Below are positions 30,701-40,461 of a stretch of DNA of 64,000 bases, piece after piece. The notes under the pieces were generated by a model. That model was not told where the DNA came from, searched no databases, and worked only from the letters and a program-made list of their open reading frames with translations. Every line of letters begins with the position of its first letter. Position 1 is the stretch's first letter. The stretch comes from Desulforamulus profundi. GTDB lineage: Bacteria; Bacillota_B; Desulfotomaculia; Desulfotomaculales; Desulfotomaculaceae. The stretch is from NCBI RefSeq assembly GCF_002607855.1, contig NZ_AWQQ01000116.1, positions 25,318 through 89,317 of the forward strand, written 5' to 3'. Position numbers and translations under genes: made by a program.

Positions 30701-31810
30701 TTGCTGGATGCTGAAGTAAGGCGCGACCTGGAACAGCTGGGGAAGCGTATCAATGATTTGAGGGTTTCTCTTTGACATTGCGAGGCAGCAGGAAGAAATA
30801 GCCAAACTGGAGCAGGAAATGATGCGGGAAGGTTTCTGGGACAACGTGGAGCACAGCCAAAAGGTCAACCAGAGGCTGGCCAACCTCAAGGGCAGGGTGG
30901 AAAGCTTTACTGCCCTGGAGTCCTCGCTGCAGGACCTGGAAGTAATGCTGGAACTGTGCCTGGAAGAACAGGACCCCCTGCTTGAAGAAGAATTAACCAC
31001 CGAGCTGGCTTCCCTGGCCAGGCGGGTGGAAGATACCGAACTGGAAGTACTGCTGTCCGGTCCCTACGACCGGGGAGACGCCATCCTGGCTTTGCACCCG
31101 GGGGCCGGTGGCACCGAATCCCAGGACTGGGCCCAGATGCTGCTGCGCATGTATACCCGGTACTGTGAAAATCACAATTATAAAGTAGAGGTATTGGACC
31201 TGCTGCCGGGGGATGAGGCGGGCATTAAAAGCGCCACCATCCAGGTGTCCGGCCCCAACGCCTACGGCTACCTCCGCTGCGAAAAGGGCGTGCACCGGCT
31301 GGTGCGCATTTCCCCCTTTGACGCCGCCGGCCGCCGGCACACCTCCTTTGCCTCGGTGGATGTGCTGCCGGTGGTGGAGGACGAAGTGGAGGTCAACATC
31401 CGCCAGGAGGACTTGAAGGTTGACACCTACCGCTCCGGCGGCGCCGGGGGCCAGCACGTCAACAAAACCGACTCGGCGGTGCGCCTCACCCACCTGCCCA
31501 CCGGCATCGTGGTGGCCTGCCAGAACGAGCGCTCCCAAACCACCAACCGCCTGGCCGCCATGAAATTATTAAAAGCCAAGCTCATCGACCTGGAGCTGCG
31601 CAAGAAAGAAGAAGAGTTGGCCGCCTGCGGGGAGACCAAAAGGACATCGCCTGGGGCAGCCAGATCCGCTCCTACGTGTTCCACCCCTACAGCCTGGTCA
31701 AGGACCACCGCACCGGCGTGGAAGTGGGCAACGTCCAAGCAGTGATGGACGGCGCCATCGATGAATTTATCGCCGCCTATCTCAAAGAAAAGGCCGGCAC
31801 CCCCAAATAA
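30701..31810 (+). CDS. prfB: Peptide chain release factor 2 (programmed frameshift plus one apparent error)
   Basis: Reads UGA and UAA stops during translation termination. Translation starts at TTG 30701 and reaches CTT TGA at 30770-30775, where a +1 shift leads into [16 protein letters not shown]. The RF2 tripeptide SPF occurs in [18 protein letters not shown] and the catalytic GGQ in [21 protein letters not shown] second break at 31624-31625, where GCCGCCTGCGG probably lost a C, is different in kind; repair gives [20 protein letters not shown] and the conserved ending. The full product is about 369 residues. Expression should be self-regulated, because low RF2 favours the shift at the early UGA. 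Confidence 0.96.
30761..30776 (+). promoter_or_regulatory. RF2 programmed +1 frameshift site
   Basis: The slippery CTT TGA C is preceded by AGGG, a short Shine-Dalgarno-like stimulator 5 bases upstream. This is the conserved autoregulatory element of bacterial prfB, not an error. Confidence 0.93.
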
Positions 31811-31823
31811 AACCTGGCCTCCC

Positions 31824-31898
31824 AATTCAAATCGGGGACGGTTCTTGACTTGAATTAGTTTTACGAATTCAAGTCAAGAACCGTCCCCGATTTGAATT
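31824..31898. repeat. Inverted pair of REP-like units, copies 5 and 6
   Basis: Units at 31824-31856 (plus) and 31866-31898 (minus) with a 9-base spacer, the same arrangement as at 9924-9998. It begins 13 bases after the prfB stop and could end or protect that transcript. Confidence 0.85.
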
Positions 31899-32062
31899 TA
31901 CGACAAGATTTTATGAGTCTTGGAAGGATTTAGCACCAATAGGGAGAACAATTATACTGGTAACCTAGCTTGTCAACATTAGGAATTAAAATAGTCTAAA
32001 TCATTTTAGGGTATGATAAAACCGGGCAAATCTTATCATTGAGGGTTTGTGAGGTAGCTTAT

Positions 32063-32914
32063 ATGTCAATGCGCTGGTTAAAGGATTACCTGGGGGTTAC
32101 CATTGGGGTGATCCTGACGGCCGTAGGATTGGATGCCTTTTTAGTCCCAAACAAAATTGCCGCCGGCGGGGTAAGCGGTATTGCCACCATTCTGCACTAT
32201 GTCATCCATGTTCCGGTGGGGGCTGCCATGCTGGTGCTTAATGTGCCCTTATTCATTGGAGCCACCCTGCGCCTGGGGTGGCACTATGCGGTACGCTCCC
32301 TTTACGGTACCTTGACACTATCCTTCTTTATCGATTTTCTGGAACCCTACATACCTGCCCTGACAGACAATTTGCTGTTGGCTTCGCTGTACGGGGGAGT
32401 GCTCAGCGGCTTGGGACTGGGTCTCGTTTTCCGGCATAAGGGAACCACCGGGGGGACGGACCTGGCTGCGGCTATTGTGAGAAGTTTTGTGGGAATTAAT
32501 ATAGGTCAATTGCTGTTTTTAATTGACTCTACGGTTGTTGCGGCCGCCTGGATCACCTTTGATTCGGCGGAACTGGCTCTTTATGCTCTGATCACGATCT
32601 TCGTCACGGCCTGGGTCATTGATCTGGTTCAGGAGGGTTTCAGTTACGCCAAGGCCTTTATTATTATAACCGATAAGGCCGATCAAATTAGCCAGGAGAT
32701 CATAAAGCAGCTGGACCGGGGTGCCACCGCATGGAAAGCCAGAGGCATGTATACCGGACAGGAGAAAGAAGTTCTCCTGTCGGTGGTGGGACGTACCGAG
32801 GTGACCAGGTTAAAGGAAATTGTTCGGGAAACTGACCCGCAGGCATTCATCATCTTAGGGGATGTTCATGAAGTGCTGGGCGAAGGTTTCAAGCAATTAC
32901 AAGGTTCAAAATAA
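32063..32914 (+). CDS. YitT family membrane protein (DUF161 + DUF2179)
   Basis: ATG 32063 follows GAGGT by 7 bases. Five to six hydrophobic segments cover residues 10-200, with the family sequence NKIAAGGVSGIATILHY near residue 32 and FRHKGTTGGTDLAAAI near residue 128. The C-terminal DUF2179 domain (residues 205-284) ends with ETDPQAFIILGDVHEVLGEGF. The family is widespread in Firmicutes and its function is not established. About 284 residues, with no frame break. It precedes the transketolase genes by 38 bases. Confidence 0.88.
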   Translation: MSMRWLKDYLGVTIGVILTAVGLDAFLVPNKIAAGGVSGIATILHYVIHVPVGAAMLVLNVPLFIGATLRLGWHYAVRSLYGTLTLSFFIDFLEPYIPALTDNLLLASLYGGVLSGLGLGLVFRHKGTTGGTDLAAAIVRSFVGINIGQLLFLIDSTVVAAAWITFDSAELALYALITIFVTAWVIDLVQEGFSYAKAFIIITDKADQISQEIIKQLDRGATAWKARGMYTGQEKEVLLSVVGRTEVTRLKEIVRETDPQAFIILGDVHEVLGEGFKQLQGSK

Positions 32915-32952
32915 TGGATTAAAACAATACATAGAATACTGGAGGAAAAGAA

Positions 32953-33771
32953 ATGGAACAGGAAAAAATTTATGCTTTGCAGGAGCGGGCCAGGGCCATT
33001 CGCCGCCACATTATCACCATGCTGGGGGAAGCCGGCTCCGGCCACCCGGGCGGTTCACTGTCTGCGGCGGACATTGTCAGTGTACTCTTCTTTGATACCA
33101 TGAAACTTAACCCGGAGAAACCGGATTGGCCGGGCAGGGACCGTTTTGTTCTGTCCAAGGGCCATGCGGCCCCGGTGCTCTATGCCGCCCTGGCGGAAAA
33201 GGGCTTCCTGCCCCGGGAAGAACTGCTGACCCTGCGTAAACTGGGCAGCCGCTTGCAGGGGCACCCGGATATGAAAAAGCTGCCAGGGGTAGAAATGTCC
33301 ACCGGTTCCCTGGGACAGGGGATATCCGCCGCCGTCGGCATGGCCCTGGGTCTCCGTTTGGACGGCGGTGACCAGAGAGTCTATGCCCTGCTGGGTGACG
33401 GCGAAGTGCAGGAAGGCCAGGTCTGGGAGGCCGCCATGGCCGCCGGCCACTTCAAGTTGGACAACCTGACCGCCTTCCTGGATTACAACAACCTGCAAAT
33501 TGACGGCCCGGTGGACGTGGTCATGGATGTGGCCCCCTTAAATGATAAATGGCGGGCCTTTAACTGGCATGTCATTGAAATCGACGGCCACGATATCGGG
33601 CAGATCCTGAAGGCCATCGAAGAGGCCAAAGCCACCAAAGGCAAACCCACCATGATCATTGCTAAAACCGTCAAAGGCAAAGGTGTATCCTTTATGGAAA
33701 ACCAGGTGGGCTGGCACGGCAATGCCCCCAAACCCGAGCAGGTGGAACAGGCATTGAAGGAACTGGCGTGA
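32953..33771 (+). CDS. Transketolase, N-terminal subunit
   Basis: Carries the thiamine diphosphate-binding half: [20 protein letters not shown] (residues 27-46), [13 protein letters not shown] and [20 protein letters not shown], the last holding the GDG metal motif near residue 150. A transketolase of this type is split into two proteins that form one enzyme of the pentose phosphate pathway. 272 residues. The stop is followed within three bases by a REP-like unit, then a 110-bp spacer, then the C-terminal subunit gene. Confidence 0.93.
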   Translation: MEQEKIYALQERARAIRRHIITMLGEAGSGHPGGSLSAADIVSVLFFDTMKLNPEKPDWPGRDRFVLSKGHAAPVLYAALAEKGFLPREELLTLRKLGSRLQGHPDMKKLPGVEMSTGSLGQGISAAVGMALGLRLDGGDQRVYALLGDGEVQEGQVWEAAMAAGHFKLDNLTAFLDYNNLQIDGPVDVVMDVAPLNDKWRAFNWHVIEIDGHDIGQILKAIEEAKATKGKPTMIIAKTVKGKGVSFMENQVGWHGNAPKPEQVEQALKELA

Positions 33772-33773
33772 GT

Positions 33774-33806
33774 AATTCAAGTCGGGGACGGTTCTTGACT
33801 TGAATT
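33774..33806 (+). repeat. REP-like inverted repeat unit, copy 7
   Basis: Single plus-orientation unit beginning 2 bases after the transketolase N-subunit stop, inside the two-subunit operon. Confidence 0.85.
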
Positions 33807-33813
33807 ATAACAG

Positions 33814-33882
33814 GCCATCGGCCATCAGCGTCAGCTAAAAGAATAACCCCAAAAGCTGAAGGCTGACGGCTGACGGCCTGAC
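33814..33882. repeat. Paired heptanucleotide arrays forming an imperfect hairpin
   Basis: Left array: GCCATCG, GCCATCA, a six-base GCGTCA and GCTAAAA (33814-33840). Right array: GCTGAAG, GCTGACG twice, then GCCTGAC (33855-33882). The two arrays are partly complementary, so the transketolase spacer can fold into an imperfect stem. It is followed by CCCAAAGAAATACC, a tail shared with two other spacers. Confidence 0.6.
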
Positions 33883-33917
33883 CCCAAAGAAATACCTATT
33901 AGAACTGGAGGTTTACC

Positions 33918-34859
33918 ATGACAAAGAAAATTGCCACCCGGGATGCATACGGCCAGGAACTGGTCCGCCTGGGAGCTGATAATAAAGACGTGGTGGTTTT
34001 GGACGCCGACCTGTCCAAGTCCACCAAGACCCATGACTTTATGAAAACCTATCCCGACCGCTTCTTTAACATGGGCATTGCCGAGGGCAACATGATGGTC
34101 ACCGCCGCCGGGCTGGCAGCCGTGGGTAAGATCCCCTTTGCCAGCACCTTTGCGGTGTTTGCCACCGGCCGGGCCTATGAGCAAATCCGCAACAGCATTT
34201 GCTACCCCAGGCTGAATGTGAAAATTGCCGCCACTCACGCTGGCGTCACCGTGGGGGAAGACGGGGGTTCCCACCAGTCCATTGAAGACATCGCCATTAT
34301 GCGGGCACTGCCCGGCATGACCGTGTTTGTCCCCGCCGATGCAGTGGAGACCGCAGCCGCCATCCGGGCCGCAGCGGAAATCAAAGGACCCGTTTACATC
34401 CGTTTAGGACGCTCCGGCGTGCCGGTCCTGCACGGGGAAGATTTTAAGTTTACCCCCGGTGAAGCCGTTACCCTGCGGGAGGGCACCAATGTGGCCCTGA
34501 TTGCCACCGGTATCATGGTTCCCGCCGCCCTGGAAGCCGCTGAAACCCTGGCCGCCGAAGGTATCAGCGCCATGGTCCTGGATGTCCACACCATCAAGCC
34601 CCTGGACGTTTTTGCCATTGTGGAAGCCGCCAGAAAATGCGGCGCCGTGGTCACCGCCGAAGAACACTCCATCATCGGCGGCCTGGGCAGCGCCGTAGCC
34701 GAAACCCTGTCCGAGCACCAGCCGGTCCCCCTGCAGCGCATCGGCGTCCGCGACACCTTCGGCGAATCCGGCAAACCCGCCGAACTCCTCCAACACTTCG
34801 GCCTCACCGCCGCCAACATCGCCGAGGCAGCCAGGAAAGTTATCGCCAAGAAGAAGTAA
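33918..34859 (+). CDS. Transketolase, C-terminal subunit
   Basis: Supplies the pyrimidine-binding half of the split enzyme. ATRDAYGQELVRLGADNKDVVVLDADL is at the start, and the central PFASTFAVFATGRAYEQIRNSI and THAGVTVGEDGGSHQSIEDIA motifs are typical. 313 residues with an intact frame. ATG follows GGAGG by 8 bases. The 3' part is unusually C-rich, but codon sense is normal. Confidence 0.93.
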   Translation: MTKKIATRDAYGQELVRLGADNKDVVVLDADLSKSTKTHDFMKTYPDRFFNMGIAEGNMMVTAAGLAAVGKIPFASTFAVFATGRAYEQIRNSICYPRLNVKIAATHAGVTVGEDGGSHQSIEDIAIMRALPGMTVFVPADAVETAAAIRAAAEIKGPVYIRLGRSGVPVLHGEDFKFTPGEAVTLREGTNVALIATGIMVPAALEAAETLAAEGISAMVLDVHTIKPLDVFAIVEAARKCGAVVTAEEHSIIGGLGSAVAETLSEHQPVPLQRIGVRDTFGESGKPAELLQHFGLTAANIAEAARKVIAKKK

Positions 34860-34893
34860 GATGTACCTGGTACATTGGTTAGAAGTTTATAAA

Positions 34894-34921
34894 AGGAGTG
34901 CTTGCAAGGGCACTCTTTTTG
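34894..34921 (+). terminator. Terminator after the transketolase operon
   Basis: GGAGTGC and GCACTC pair around an 8-base loop, followed by TTTTTGTATTTTTTG. It lies 35 bases after the stop. Confidence 0.8.
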
Positions 34922-35043
34922 TATTTTTTGTCAAAAATTGGACAAAAAGGAATGAATTTTAGACTATTTTTAAAGGAATTTACACTTTGGGCGTCGAAAT
35001 CCGATAGGTGGTTCCTAAGATCATAACTGGGAAAGGTGTTAAG

Positions 35044-35730
35044 ATGATACAGTTCTACAATGTCTCCAAGGTGTACGACAACGGCGTAAAGGCTGTTTCT
35101 GACTTGACTCTGCATATAAAAAAGGGTGAATTTGTCTTTCTGGTAGGCCCCAGCGGAGCAGGGAAGTCTACTTTGATTAAACTGATCTTCCGTGAAGAGC
35201 TGCCCACCCGGGGGCAGGTGATGTTCAACGGCAAGAATACTGTCCGTATGAAAGCACGGGAAGTTCCCCACATGCGGCGGAAAATCGGCATGGTTTTTCA
35301 GGATTTTCGCCTGCTGTCCCAGAAGACCGCGGCGGAGAACGTAGCCTTTGCCCTGGAAATCACCGGCACCTCCGGTAAAGAGATTAAACGCATTGTGCCG
35401 GAGGTTCTGGAGCAGGTGGGACTCAAGGATAAAGGAAACCTGTTGCCCAGCCAGATGTCCGGCGGGGAGCAGCAAAGGGTCTGCATTGCCAGGGCCATTG
35501 TCAACAACCCCCTGCTGATCATCGCCGACGAGCCCACCGGCAACCTGGACCCCGATACCTCATGGGAAATCATGAAGCTTTTCCAGGACATTAACCGCCG
35601 GGGCACCACCATCCTGATGGCCACCCACGATTCGGAAATTGTGAACACCATGAAGAAGCGGGTGATTGCCCTGTCCAACGGCTGTGTTGTGCGGGATGAA
35701 GAGAGCGGGGTGTACCGCTGTGAACTTTAA
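35044..35730 (+). CDS. ftsE: Cell division ATP-binding protein FtsE
   Basis: ABC ATPase that with FtsX controls murein hydrolases at the septum or cell cylinder. I chose ATG 35044 (MIQFYNVSKVYDNGVKAVSD). Walker A GPSGAGKST lies near residues 36-44, the signature SGGEQQRVCIARA near 139, and Walker B LLIIADEPTGNLD near 160. 228 residues, the usual length. The final codons overlap the start of ftsX by 11 bases. Confidence 0.96.
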   Translation: MIQFYNVSKVYDNGVKAVSDLTLHIKKGEFVFLVGPSGAGKSTLIKLIFREELPTRGQVMFNGKNTVRMKAREVPHMRRKIGMVFQDFRLLSQKTAAENVAFALEITGTSGKEIKRIVPEVLEQVGLKDKGNLLPSQMSGGEQQRVCIARAIVNNPLLIIADEPTGNLDPDTSWEIMKLFQDINRRGTTILMATHDSEIVNTMKKRVIALSNGCVVRDEESGVYRCEL

Positions 35731-36607
35731 TACCATTAAATATTTCTTCCGGGAAGCATTTACCTCCCTGGTCAGAAACAGCTGGCTTTCCATTTCCTCC
35801 GTGGGCATCGTCACCGTATCCCTGATTATTCTGGGCGCTTCTTTGCTGCTGGTGGTGAATGCCGAAAAGCTGGCCAAATCGGTGGAAAGCAGCGTTGAAA
35901 TCACCGCCTTTTTAGAAGAAAATGTGGGCAGAGTCGATCGGGACAAGATTGAAGAGCAGATCAAAAGCAATCCCGAGGTCGACACCGTGGAGTTCGTCTC
36001 CAGGGAGCAGGCCCTGCAGGAAATGAAAGAGGGCTTCGGCGACCGGGCGGATATTCTGGAGTCGCTGGAGGAAAGCAATCCCCTGCCCGACGCCTTCCGG
36101 GTAAAGACCAAGCAGGCTTCCGCCGTACCGGCCACCGCCAAAAAAATTGAAGGACTGGCGGGCGTGGAACAGGTCCGCTACGGACAGGGCGTGGTGGAAA
36201 AGCTGCTCAGTGTGACCCGCTGGGTCCGTTATGCCAGCCTGGCCACCCTGACCCTGCTGACGCTGTCCGCCGGCTTTTTAATTGCCACCACCATTCGCAT
36301 GTCGGTCTTTGCCCGCCGGCGGGAAATCGGCATTATGAAAATACTGGGGGCCACCAACTGGTTTGTCCGCTTCCCCTTCATCCTGGAGGGCATTGTGCTG
36401 GGCCTCACCGGTGGGTTGCTGGCCATCCTGGTGGTGGACCTGGGATATCTTTCACTCATTAACAAACTGAAAATTTCCCTGCCTTTTATTCAACTGGTGA
36501 ACGAGCCCAGGATCATTCTGTACATTCTTGGCAGCATGATGGGGCTGGGCGTTCTCATCGGCGCCCTGGGCAGTTGGTTTTCCCTGAGAAAATTTTTAAG
36601 AGTGTAA
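35720..36607 (+). CDS. ftsX: Cell division protein FtsX
   Basis: Membrane partner of FtsE. GTG 35720 (VNFNTIKYFFREAFTSLVRNSW) overlaps ftsE and is the start expected from alignment with relatives. One span near residues 20-42 is followed by an extracytoplasmic domain of about 130 residues (VEFVSREQALQEMKEGFGD), and three more spans occupy about 170-295. About 295 residues. The gene downstream encodes an M23-type hydrolase activator, the usual FtsEX partner. Confidence 0.95.
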   Translation: MNFNTIKYFFREAFTSLVRNSWLSISSVGIVTVSLIILGASLLLVVNAEKLAKSVESSVEITAFLEENVGRVDRDKIEEQIKSNPEVDTVEFVSREQALQEMKEGFGDRADILESLEESNPLPDAFRVKTKQASAVPATAKKIEGLAGVEQVRYGQGVVEKLLSVTRWVRYASLATLTLLTLSAGFLIATTIRMSVFARRREIGIMKILGATNWFVRFPFILEGIVLGLTGGLLAILVVDLGYLSLINKLKISLPFIQLVNEPRIILYILGSMMGLGVLIGALGSWFSLRKFLRV

Positions 36608-36631
36608 CAACCGCTGAGTAACATTACTTAC

Positions 36632-36694
36632 GTTTGTCGTTTGGCGGAGTCCGACGACCGCTGCCCGACGACAGACGACCGAGTATGGAGGGAT
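36632..36694. repeat. Long period-7 array between ftsX and the M23 gene
   Basis: Nine 7-base units in unbroken register from GTTTGTC through GTTTGGC, GACGACC, GACGACA and GACGACC to GAGTATG and GAGGGAT. The last unit contains the GAGGGA ribosome binding site of the next gene. The GACGACN units are the most alike; the outer ones are looser. Confidence 0.6.
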
Positions 36695-36698
36695 ATCC

Positions 36699-37825
36699 GT
36701 GCAGCGCAAATGGACCCAAAAGTTTCTTGCCCTGAGTCTGGGACTGGTTATGCTGGCAGGAACGCCGGTGTTGGCGTCTCCTCCCCTGAACCAGCAGTTG
36801 GATCAAGTAAGAAACCAGTTAAACCAGAAAAAGGCCCAGGAACAGCAGACCAAAAAAGTGGTCAAGGACTATACCCAACAACTGGCTACCATTAACCATT
36901 CCATCAACCAGAAGACGGAGCAGATTAAACAACTCCAGGGTTCTCTCAACGTTGCGGTGAACCGGCTGGAGGAAACGAAAAAGGACCTGGCCCAGGCAGA
37001 AGAACGTCTGGCAGAGAGCAACGACCAGTTGAAGAAAAGAGTCAAGGGCATGTACCAGAGTGGTCCTGTGGGCTACCTGGAGGTCCTGCTCAATGCCGGC
37101 AGTTTTTCGGATTTTACCAACCGCCTGGAGTTTTTGCAGCGGATGGTGCAAAGCGACAAGGCCATTGTGGACCGCATCACCAGCGAAAAGCAGCAAATCG
37201 AGGAATACAAAAGTGCCCTGGAGACCAGAACCCGGCAAATTGCTAGCATGAAAAACGAGCAGGAATACGTGAAAGAAACCCTGGCCCAGGCCCAGAGTGA
37301 AAAAGAAGAACTGTTAAAAGAGGCCAAACAGGACCTTAAGAAGACCGAGGCAGAAATCGACCGCCTGGAGGCCCAGGAGGAAGCCATCCTGAGGCAGATT
37401 GCCCTGGAGAACGCCAAAAAGGGCGGCAATTATACCGGGGGGTATTCAGCTGGCCGGTGCCGGGCTATTCCCGTATTTCTTCCCCCTTCGGCTACCGCAT
37501 TCACCCCATTTTGAAGAAACAGCGGTTTCACGCGGGCATTGACATTCCTGCGCCCACCGGGGCCGCTGTCATTGCCCCGGCCGCCGGCACGGTGATCTAT
37601 TCCGGCACCATGACCGGTTACGGCAGGGTGGTTATGATCGACCACGGCGGCGGGGTGGTCAGCCTGTACGGGCACCTGTCCGCCCAGTTGGTGGGCGATG
37701 GGCAGGCCGTAACCAAGGGTGACACCATCGCCAGGGTCGGCAGCACCGGCATGTCCACCGGGCCCCACCTGCATTTTGAGGTGCGGAAAAACGGCACGGC
37801 GGTCAGCCCCCATAATTACCTGTAA
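36699..37825 (+). CDS. EnvC-like murein hydrolase activator, coiled coil plus M23 domain (one frameshift)
   Basis: GTG start; a signal peptide spans residues 1-27. A long coiled coil covers about residues 28-240 ([19 protein letters not shown] and later [19 protein letters not shown]). The run of six G at 37437-37442 probably was seven; repair joins GGNYTGG to [19 protein letters not shown] and the M23 LytM domain with [27 protein letters not shown] and [10 protein letters not shown]. The zinc ligands of M23 (H in HAGID, D, and HLHF) are present, so it may be an active endopeptidase. The repaired length is about 376 residues. FtsEX probably controls it. Confidence 0.9.
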
Positions 37826-37852
37826 AAAAGCCGGGTCAACCCCCGGCTTTTT
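37826..37852 (+). terminator. Terminator after the M23 gene
   Basis: AAAAAGCCGGG and CCCGGCTTTTT pair around a short loop, directly after the stop codon. The T-run makes it a good intrinsic terminator. Confidence 0.85.
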
Positions 37853-37945
37853 GCCGCCAGAAACTGGAAAAGTCTTTGTAATTTATGATGTTCTGTTGTA
37901 GTATAATACATGTGTAAGAGATAAAGAAAACGGGCAGGTGTTAGT

Positions 37946-39096
37946 GTGAGAAGAGACTCGTTGGCCTTTTGGGGAAGGCTGGCCATTGTACTGGTCTCCA
38001 TGGTTTTTGTCATTTTGCTGATCCTGGGCGGCACAGTGGCAGGCAATTACAAAGGGCTGGGCAACTTGGTCAAAGTGGTAACCCTGGTGAAGGGCCAGTA
38101 TTTGTTTGAAGTGGCGCCGGAAAAGCTGGTGGAAGGAGCCATCAAAGGCGTGGTGGAGTCCCTGGACGATCCCTATTCGGTTTACCTGGACGCCAAGACC
38201 TACTCTTCCCTGCAGGAACAGATTCGCGGTTCCTTTGGCGGCATTGGTGTTCTGGTGGGGGTCAAGGAACATTATCTGACGGTGGTAAAACCCTTTCCCC
38301 ATACACCGGCGGCCGAGAAAGGCATCAAAGCCGGGGACATTATTATGCAAATTGGCGACCGACCGACCAAGGACATGGACACGGAAACCGCCGTTAACCT
38401 CATGCGGGGTCCCGTCGGCTCCAAAATTGAACTAACCATTATCCGGGAGGGTGTCAAAGAACCCCTGAAAATTAAGCTGACACGGGAGGAAATCAGCGTT
38501 CCCACCGTGGAGGGCCGCATGCTTCCCAACGAAAACAATGTGGCTATATTGCCATCAGCCAATTTACCGAGAACACCGGGGAAGAACTAGTAGAATCTCT
38601 GCAGGAACTCCGTAAAGAGGGGATGGAAGGGCTGGTATTGGACATCAGGGATAACCCGGGTGGCGAACTGAATTCAGCCATTAAGATCGCAGACCAGTTC
38701 TTAGCCAAAGGCCCCATTGTGCATATTGATTATCGCATCGGCCGGGACCACACCTTCAACGCCGAGCCCGATCAACTGGATTTGCCCCTGGTGGTCCTAG
38801 TAAACAAGGGCAGCGCCAGTGCTTCTGAGATCTTGGCCGGTGCTGTTAAGGATGCCGGAGTTGGCACCCTGGTGGGCACCAAGACCTTCGGCAAAGGCGT
38901 GGTGCAAACGGTATTTCCCCTGGACAATGGCGCCGGGCTTAAGCTGACCACCGCCAGGTATTTGACACCGGAAAAGCAGGATATTCATAAAAAAGGCATT
39001 ACCCCGGACGTGGTGGTGAATCAAGAACGGGACGAAAAGACAGATAAACAATTAGAAACCGCTATTAAGCTGGTACGGGAAAAGATTCAAAAATAA
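37946..39096 (+). CDS. C-terminal processing protease CtpA/CtpB (S41, PDZ; one frameshift)
   Basis: GTG start, then a signal anchor (residues 10-32). The PDZ domain covers about residues 95-175 (FGGIGVLVGVKEHYLTV and GIKAGDIIMQIGDRPT). At 38542-38543 GTGGCTAT probably lost a G; repair gives NNVGYIAISQFTENTGEELV. The S41 core then shows LVLDIRDNPGGELNSAIKIAD and the catalytic serine in NKGSASASEILAGAVKD, with lysine in GTKTFGKGVVQTV. About 384 residues. Relatives in Bacillus cleave signalling or regulatory proteins during sporulation. It lies between the M23 gene and a MinJ-like gene, as in Bacillus. Confidence 0.9.
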
Positions 39097-39126
39097 TGAA
39101 TGAGGTGGGAAGCAGACCTTGTTCCC

Positions 39127-39161
39127 ACTTCTAACTTCTCACATCTTACCTCTCAAATGGC
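39127..39161. repeat. Heptanucleotide array of ACTTCTC type
   Basis: Units ACTTCTA, ACTTCTC, ACATCTT and ACCTCTC, then AAATGGC. The array at 53083-53110 has the same unit type and the same AAAT(G/A)GC end, so two distant spacers share this version. Confidence 0.65.
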
Positions 39162-39175
39162 AGGTGGTTCTGTTG

Positions 39176-40423
39176 ATGTTTCCTTTTGCGGAGATAACAC
39201 CGGAAATTCTAAAAACCATGGCGGCAGTTTTTACGGAGTCCCAGATCCTCCAACTGTTCCTCCTGGTGGTGGGCATCGTGGCTTTGCAGTACCACCGCAT
39301 CGGTAAGGTACGGGAAAGATTCTTTGGCCTGAAGCCCCGGGGGGTGTGGCGGGATGTTCTGCTGGCCACCGGTTTCGGGCTGCTGGGGGGCGTTGTGGCC
39401 AGCTACTTGATGGTGTTTGTGGGGCTGACACTGTCCGGTTCAGGATTAATTTACCTCTGGCCCCTGGCCATTTTGTTAATGCTTATTGATGCCAGGTTTT
39501 TATGCTTTGCCTATGCCGGGGGGATTTTGGCCTTCAGTTCAATGGTCTTTGGCTGGCCCGACATCAGCGTGCCCCAGGTTTTAGGGCTGGTGGCCATTTT
39601 GCACTTTGCAGAGGCCGTTTTAATTCTCATCAGCGGTCATATGGGGGCGGTGCCCACCTTTATCAAAAATGCGGAAGGCAAGGTGGTGGGGGGCTTTGCC
39701 TTGCAGAAATTCTGGCCCATTCCCCTGGCGGTCATGGTGGTGGTAGGCCATTCCAGTGTACCCACCGGGGGAGTCAGCATGCCGGACTGGTGGCCCCTCA
39801 TCCGGGGAGACCTGGGGGCCAACGTGGACAATATTATTTACGGCCTCATGCCGGTGGTGGCCGGTTTGGGGTATGGCGATCTGGCGGCAGCCCGCACGCC
39901 GCAGCAAAAGGGGAGAATTTCCGCCGTCATCCTGGGTATATACAGCGTTCTCCTGCTGGGTCTGGCCGTTTTGGCCGATCAACGACCCCTGATGGGAATC
40001 GTGGCGGCCCTGTTTTCTCCCCTGGGTCATGAACTGGTCATCTACTTGGGCAAGAAACTGGAAACGGGTAAATCCATTTACCAGCCCACCAGCCAGGGGG
40101 TTAAGGTGCTGGATGTGGTGCCGGGCTACCCTGCCTGGCAGGCCGGTATTCGCTCCGGCGACATTATTATGGAAGTCAACGGCATGGCGGTCAGCAGCCG
40201 CCAGGGCCTGGAATTTGCCCTGGGCGTCTACAATCAGCTTCAACTTACCTACTTTTCCATGAAAGAGAAACGAGTGTTCCGGGAAGGCGTCGATTACCAG
40301 GACAAAGAGATGCTGGGTCTCCTGCCCGTCCCGGAAGGGAATGAGCAGAACTATCTGGAATTATCCACCGAAGGACCCTTTCGCCGGTGGTTTAACAACC
40401 GGTTTACCCGGGGGGGTAACTAA
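39176..40423 (+). CDS. MinJ-like polytopic membrane protein with PDZ domain
   Basis: I chose ATG 39176 (MFPFAEITPEILKTM) in place of an upstream TTG that lies within a repeat. About eight hydrophobic spans occur between residues 25 and 290. A C-terminal PDZ domain covers about residues 300-380, with GVKVLDVVPGYPAWQAGIRSGDIIMEVNG. In Bacillus a protein with this layout, MinJ (YvjD), lies in the same ctpB-to-uvrB neighbourhood and links DivIVA to MinCD. Layout plus position suggest an equivalent role in placing the division site. 415 residues, no break. I cannot exclude a different PDZ membrane protein. Confidence 0.7.
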   Translation: MFPFAEITPEILKTMAAVFTESQILQLFLLVVGIVALQYHRIGKVRERFFGLKPRGVWRDVLLATGFGLLGGVVASYLMVFVGLTLSGSGLIYLWPLAILLMLIDARFLCFAYAGGILAFSSMVFGWPDISVPQVLGLVAILHFAEAVLILISGHMGAVPTFIKNAEGKVVGGFALQKFWPIPLAVMVVVGHSSVPTGGVSMPDWWPLIRGDLGANVDNIIYGLMPVVAGLGYGDLAAARTPQQKGRISAVILGIYSVLLLGLAVLADQRPLMGIVAALFSPLGHELVIYLGKKLETGKSIYQPTSQGVKVLDVVPGYPAWQAGIRSGDIIMEVNGMAVSSRQGLEFALGVYNQLQLTYFSMKEKRVFREGVDYQDKEMLGLLPVPEGNEQNYLELSTEGPFRRWFNNRFTRGGN

Positions 40424-40461
40424 ACAGACGGTAGACAATGCGATAGCCGTAAGGAAAGAAC

